A program made the translations under genes and the position numbers. The notes under the pieces were generated by a model that was given only the letters and a program-made list of their open reading frames with translations, made no database searches and was not told the DNA's origin. From positions 17,464 through 81,463 of the forward strand of contig JAIEPW010000063.1 in the NCBI GenBank assembly GCA_019748195.1: a stretch of DNA of 64,000 nt, written 5' to 3'. Below, one piece after another: positions 60,203-64,000 of this stretch (position 1 is its first letter; each line of letters starts with the position of its first letter). The DNA comes from Bryobacteraceae bacterium. Its GTDB lineage: Bacteria > Acidobacteriota > Terriglobia > Bryobacterales > Bryobacteraceae.

Positions 60203-63052
60203 TCAGATTTCGTCAAGCGCTCGGGCCAGCGTCCTGGCCAGAATGTCCACGTCCTCCAGGGTGATGGACATCGGTCCCCGCAGTTTGATCACGTTGTGCC
60301 ACGGCCCGTCCGTACCGGCCAGAATCCCCCGGTCGCGCATCCGCTCGGCCACGAGCGAGGCTTCCCTACCGGCGGGTTCGCGAGTTTCCCGGTCCCGCAC
60401 CAGCTCGATCCCGGCGAACAGCCCCGACCCGCGAACGTCGCCAATCAGCGGATGCGGAATCTCTCGCAGGCGGCTCAGCAGGGCGGATCCCACCCTCAAG
60501 GCATGGTCCTGCAAGCCCTCCTCGAGCGTCACCCGCAGCGTCTCCCGCGCCGCCGCGAGCGCCGCGGTGCTGCCGCCGAACGTACTGAAGAATTCCATGC
60601 CGTTCTCGAACGCGCGCGCGATCTCCGGGCGGCAGACCACCGCGCCCATCGGGTATCCGTTGGCGATCGGCTTGCCCATCACCACCACGTCCGGCACAAC
60701 GCCGTGCTGCTGAAAAGCCCAGAAGTGCGTCCCCATCCGTCCGAAGCCCGTCTGCACCTCGTCGGCGATGCAGACGCCGCCTGCTTTCCTCACGTGGGCG
60801 TAAACCGCGGGCAGAAATCCGGGCGGCAACAGGATTTGGCCCGCTACGCTCGGGCAAGTCTCCGCGATGTATCCGCACAAGCCGCGTTTTAAGCCGCGGA
60901 TCACCCCCGCCACTTCGTTTGCGTACGCGATGCCCGCGTCCCCCCCGCGATGCTTCCCCCGGTAAACGTCCGGAATGGGCGTCACGTGCACCCAATCCGG
61001 CGGCCCCGATCCGCCAGGCCCGTTGTGCTTGTAGGGGCTGATGTCGATCAGCGTCGTGGTGTGGCCGTGATAGGCGGCGTCCATCACCAGCAGATCTTTC
61101 GCGCGGGTGTAGGCGCGCGCCAGGCGTAGCGCCAGTTCATTCGCCTCGCTGCCGGAAGCGGTGAAGTAGCAGACACTCAGTTCCCCCGGCAGCGTTCCGG
61201 TCAAGGCCTCCGCATAGTCCACGAGCTGGTCTTGCAGATATCGGGTGTTGGTGTTCAGGATCCCCAATTGGCGGCAGACCGCCTCCACCACCCGCGGATG
61301 CGAGTGACCCACGTGCGGGACATTGTTGTAGGCATCCAGGTAGCGCCGGCCGCTGCTGTCAAACAGATATTGCATCTGCCCCCTGGCGGCGTGGATCGGC
61401 TGGCGCGGGTACGAAATGCTCAGGTTGCCTCCGGTGCGGGCGCGCCGGCGCGACGTCAGGTTCGCGATATCGGCCGGCGGCGCAGCTTCGATCGGCAGCC
61501 GCAGCACCAGGTTCGGATCCGGACACAGGCTCATCCAGGTCCCCCGCTCCCGGGGCAGCGCGCACCCATTGAAATTACACGGAACGTCCAGCATGTCCAG
61601 GATGAGTTGAAAATGGACATGCGGCCACCAGCCGCCGTTTTCCGCCTTCGTACCCACCCGCGCGAACGCCTGACCCTGGGCCAGCTCCTGCCCGATACGC
61701 AGACCCTGCAGTGAGTCGCGGCTCAAGTGCCCGTACAGCGTGAACAGCGGATCGCCGCCCGCGTCGTGCTTCAGCACCACCACCGGGCCGTAGTCCAGCG
61801 CGCCGCTCGCGTCTTCGAAGGCATGCACCACGCCCGCCAGCGGAGCGCACACCTCCGCCCCCGCGCCCACCGTCAGGTCCACGCCCAGGTGTATCGTGCG
61901 CCGTTCGTCGAAGCGGTTCTCACCGTCAAACGCAGCCGATTCATAGAGCGTGCGCGCTTCGCCGTAACCGCCGGCATGTAGCGCCGTCCCGTCTTGTGGA
62001 AACGGCTGCCGCCCGGCGACGCTCAGGTCCAACTGCCGCACCGGAAGACCCGCGCCGGCGACCGGTGCGAAATCCCCCCGGCCCCGAATCCACGCGAGGA
62101 CGCGCGGCGCCCACGGGACCGGCGTCCAGCCGCAGGCCTCTCGAAAACGATACCAGGCAAGCCGGGGAGGAATCGCCTCCAGCTTCGGCGCGGTCTCCCC
62201 AATGGCCGCCTGGCTGATGCTCAAATATTCGTTCCCGGGATCCGCGGCCCGTTGCCGCTTCGCAATCGCGGCGCTCACGGCCAGCCGCATGCCCGCCAGC
62301 GCGAACAGGGCTTCCACCTCCGGTTCTTCCAGCGGAAACACGGAATGATAGCCTCGCACCACGCTGCACATCGCATCCAGCGGACGATCCTGGCCGAGCG
62401 CGGCGTACGCCAGCGCAATCGCCAGGTTGTTGACCGTGTGGCTGTACACCATGTCCCCAAAATCGATGATGCCGGTCACCCGGTCCGGCCCTGGCTCGTC
62501 CGTCACCAGCACGTTGAAATCATTGGCGTCATTGTGGATCACACTTTGGCGAAGGCGCGGCAGCAGGGGCTTCGCGTATTCCCGGTAGCGCCGGGCCAGC
62601 TCGGAATCGGCGGCGGCGATCCGTTCCGCCCGTGCCAGGTCCCAGTGAAACTCACGATGCAGCGCGGGATGGTCGAACCCCGCGAGCGCCTCGTCCGTCT
62701 TCGCCAGGGCGCGGCCGAGATCCTCCAGCAAGCGCGCGCCGGGATGCTTCAGCGTGCCCAGCGGGCGTCCCGGCAACAACGTGATCAGCCGGATGAAGTG
62801 GCCGTGCTCCTGGTGCAGGTCGCCCACCACGCGCGGGCAAAGCCCGGTGGCGGCCAGGCGATGCAGCGCGGCGTTCTCCGCCTCGATCATTGCCCGCTCT
62901 TCCGCCGCGTTCGCGATCTTGAGCACATAACCCGCCGCCACCAGGAAGTTCTGATCCCGTTCGCTGGGAAGCGGGCTGACCTCGGATTGCACTTGAAACA
63001 ATCGCAGCAGCACCTCCGCGGCCGCTTCCGTGGTGAACGTCATAGTGTTCAT
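60203..63052 (-). CDS. Phosphotransferase (APH-type) - M23 peptidase - class III aminotransferase fusion
   Basis: A 949-residue, three-domain protein. Residues ~20-300: APH/choline-kinase-like kinase with SVIHNDANDFNVLV (His173, Asp175) and IIDFGDMVYSH (Asp197). Residues ~375-500: M23 metallopeptidase domain with complete ligands His388 and Asp392 (HLGVD) and His480 (PHVHF). Residues ~540-949: class III PLP-dependent aminotransferase with Lys794 in MGKPIANGYPMGA. Close relatives of the last domain are ammonia-releasing phospho-lyases (AGXT2L1/2), and the kinase resembles hydroxylysine kinase, so phosphorylation then elimination of a hydroxy-amine is likely. ATG at 63052 or 63043. Confidence 0.88.
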   Translation of the reverse strand: MNTMTFTTEAAAEVLLRLFQVQSEVSPLPSERDQNFLVAAGYVLKIANAAEERAMIEAENAALHRLAATGLCPRVVGDLHQEHGHFIRLITLLPGRPLGTLKHPGARLLEDLGRALAKTDEALAGFDHPALHREFHWDLARAERIAAADSELARRYREYAKPLLPRLRQSVIHNDANDFNVLVTDEPGPDRVTGIIDFGDMVYSHTVNNLAIALAYAALGQDRPLDAMCSVVRGYHSVFPLEEPEVEALFALAGMRLAVSAAIAKRQRAADPGNEYLSISQAAIGETAPKLEAIPPRLAWYRFREACGWTPVPWAPRVLAWIRGRGDFAPVAGAGLPVRQLDLSVAGRQPFPQDGTALHAGGYGEARTLYESAAFDGENRFDERRTIHLGVDLTVGAGAEVCAPLAGVVHAFEDASGALDYGPVVVLKHDAGGDPLFTLYGHLSRDSLQGLRIGQELAQGQAFARVGTKAENGGWWPHVHFQLILDMLDVPCNFNGCALPRERGTWMSLCPDPNLVLRLPIEAAPPADIANLTSRRRARTGGNLSISYPRQPIHAARGQMQYLFDSSGRRYLDAYNNVPHVGHSHPRVVEAVCRQLGILNTNTRYLQDQLVDYAEALTGTLPGELSVCYFTASGSEANELALRLARAYTRAKDLLVMDAAYHGHTTTLIDISPYKHNGPGGSGPPDWVHVTPIPDVYRGKHRGGDAGIAYANEVAGVIRGLKRGLCGYIAETCPSVAGQILLPPGFLPAVYAHVRKAGGVCIADEVQTGFGRMGTHFWAFQQHGVVPDVVVMGKPIANGYPMGAVVCRPEIARAFENGMEFFSTFGGSTAALAAARETLRVTLEEGLQDHALRVGSALLSRLREIPHPLIGDVRGSGLFAGIELVRDRETREPAGREASLVAERMRDRGILAGTDGPWHNVIKLRGPMSITLEDVDILARTLARALDEI

Positions 63053-63153
63053 GATAGTCGTGGGCCGGGTCGGGATCGCGTTTACACGGTCGCGGTGGGT
63101 AGAACCGCCTTCAGGCCCCGGTCCGCCGCGACGCCTCAGCGGGCGGCAACATT

Positions 63154-63512
63154 CCCCAACCACTCACACACGTTCAAAAGTGCTGATCGTAGTGCCGCCT
63201 TTAGGCGGCGCGGGCCTTCAGGCCCGCCGAATCCAACGGGTCCGCCGCGACGCCTAAGCGAGCGGCAAACATTCCCCAACCACTCACACACGTTCAAAAG
63301 TGCTGATCGTAATGCCGCCTTTAGGCGGCGCGGGCCTTCAGGCCCGCCGAATCCAACGGGTCCGCCGCGACGCCTCAGCGAGCGGCAACATCCCCCAACC
63401 ACTCACACACGTTCAACCGTGCTGATCGTAGTGCCGCCTTTAGGCGGCGCGGGCCTTTCAGGCCCGCCGAATCCACCGGTCCGCCGCGACGCGTAAGCGA
63501 GCGGCAAACATT
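63154..63512. repeat. Higher-order repeat, copy 1 (three units, 359 bp)
   Basis: Units 1, 2 and 3 differ from one another at fixed spots: TCAAAAGTG or TCAACCGTG after the ACACACGT block, GTAGTGCC or GTAATGCC, and CCTAAGCG, CCTCAGCG or CGTAAGCG near the end. The same order of variants recurs in the next three units. Confidence 0.8.
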
Positions 63513-63872
63513 CCCCAACCACTCACACACGTTCAAAAGTGCTGATCGTAGTGCCGCCTTTAGGCGGCGCGGGCCTTCAGGCCCGCCGAATCCAACGGGT
63601 CCGCCGCGACGCCTAAGCGAGCGGCAAACATTCCCCAACCACTCACACACGTTCAAAAGTGCTGATCGTAATGCCGCCTTTAGGCGGCGCGGGCCTTCAG
63701 GCCCGCCGAATCCAACGGGTCCGCCGCGACGCCTCAGCGAGCGGCAACATCCCCCAACCACTCACACACGTTCAACCGTGCTGATCGTAGTGCCGCCTTT
63801 AGGCGGCGCGGGCCTTCAGGCCCGCCGAATCTCAATCTGGGAGCCGCGACGCGTAAGCGAGCGGCAAACATT
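63513..63872. repeat. Higher-order repeat, copy 2 (three units, ~360 bp)
   Basis: Units 4 and 5 repeat units 1 and 2, as far as I can see without difference; unit 6 repeats unit 3 except for a patch near 63831-63842 where AATCTCAATCTGGGAG replaces the usual AATCCACCGGTCC. Confidence 0.8.
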
Positions 63873-64000
63873 CCCCAACCACTCACACACGTTCAACAGT
63901 GCTGATCGTAGTGCCGCCTTTAGGCGGCGCGGGCCTTTCAGGCCCGCCGAATCCAACCGGTCCGCCGCGACGCCTAAGCGGGCGGCAACATACCCCCACC

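Larger units (their letters stand above)
63101..64000. repeat. Tandem array of ~120-bp repeats, running off the window
   Basis: A degenerate leading part (63101-63153) is followed by units starting with CCCCAACC at 63154, 63274, 63393, 63513, 63633, 63752 and 63873, with an eighth beginning at the window end: steps of 120, 119, 120, 120, 119 and 121 bp. Each unit carries two adjoining hairpins, GCCGCC-TTTA-GGCGGC and GCGGGCC-TTCA-GGCCCGC (63194-63227 in unit 1). The whole unit is conserved, unlike CRISPR. Frames crossing it are repeat-translated noise. It begins about 50 bp upstream of the fusion gene start. Confidence 0.9.

Noticed and set aside
63136..63761. Repeat proteins encoded by the tandem array
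   Set aside because: Frames through the array translate the DNA repeat itself; no start signals, and unit lengths of 119 and 121 bp break the frame.
63101..64000. CRISPR array
   Set aside because: The entire ~120-bp unit is conserved; there are no unique spacers and no cas genes.

Overview
The window is G+C-rich chromosomal DNA that most resembles an Acidobacteriota genome of the Bryobacterales/Solibacter type. This placement is inferred from gene content: three large duplicated FtsX/MacB-type permeases without an ATPase (ADOP, acidobacterial duplicated orphan permease), two very large TonB-dependent receptors with an N-terminal carboxypeptidase-regulatory-like domain, several beta-lactamase-fold serine hydrolases, and three DUF3604 proteins. 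Genes are dense, often overlapping by 1-8 nt, and the only gene-free stretch longer than 300 bases is the repeat array at the right end. I saw no tRNA, rRNA, CRISPR array, insertion sequence or phage gene.

Layout. 1-4.8 kb: a translationally coupled surface-glycan operon (partial unknown gene, GT4 glycosyltransferase, two FkbM methyltransferases, the second with a long coiled coil, and a GT2 glycosyltransferase). 4.8-6.6 kb: an aldehyde-dehydrogenase-fold protein and a small membrane protein. 6.6-10.4 kb: TonB receptor 1 (minus strand). 10.5-14.7 kb: housekeeping run aroC-def-fmt-argJ plus a small secreted protein. 14.8-26.5 kb: ADOP 1, DUF2071 and SnoaL-like proteins, a serine hydrolase, a cytochrome c/PHM-like oxidase, an SthA-type flavoprotein, ADOP 2 and an MFS carrier. 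26.5-40.6 kb: three DUF3604 proteins around a minus-strand operon in which a P1B-type metal ATPase is fused to an HflK-like SPFH domain, followed by hflC, hflK and a small anchored protein. 40.7-49.6 kb: second serine hydrolase, DUF488, TonB receptor 2, a DUF4440-like protein, a type IV pilin-like protein, kdsA, an epoxide-hydrolase-like enzyme and an ankyrin protein. 49.7-55.7 kb: a secreted HExxH protein, a lipoprotein, then a Cys/His-rich trio ending in an outer-membrane-barrel-like protein with two Cys-rich modules. 55.7-63.05 kb: DUF3052 protein, ADOP 3, gdhA, and a kinase-M23-class III aminotransferase fusion. 63.1-64.0 kb: a ~120-bp tandem repeat array.

Most unusual points: (1) the ATPase-HflK fusion with separate HflC and HflK in one operon; (2) the Cys-rich double module on an outer-membrane barrel in a probable metal-handling locus; (3) the kinase-peptidase-phospholyase fusion; (4) a tandem repeat with a higher-order three-unit duplication; (5) sigma-54-like promoters with upstream palindromes directly in front of two ADOP genes; (6) an FkbM protein whose coiled coil carries Trp-Ala-Glu motifs spaced in exact multiples of seven.

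All functional statements come from reading motifs by eye; no database search was run.
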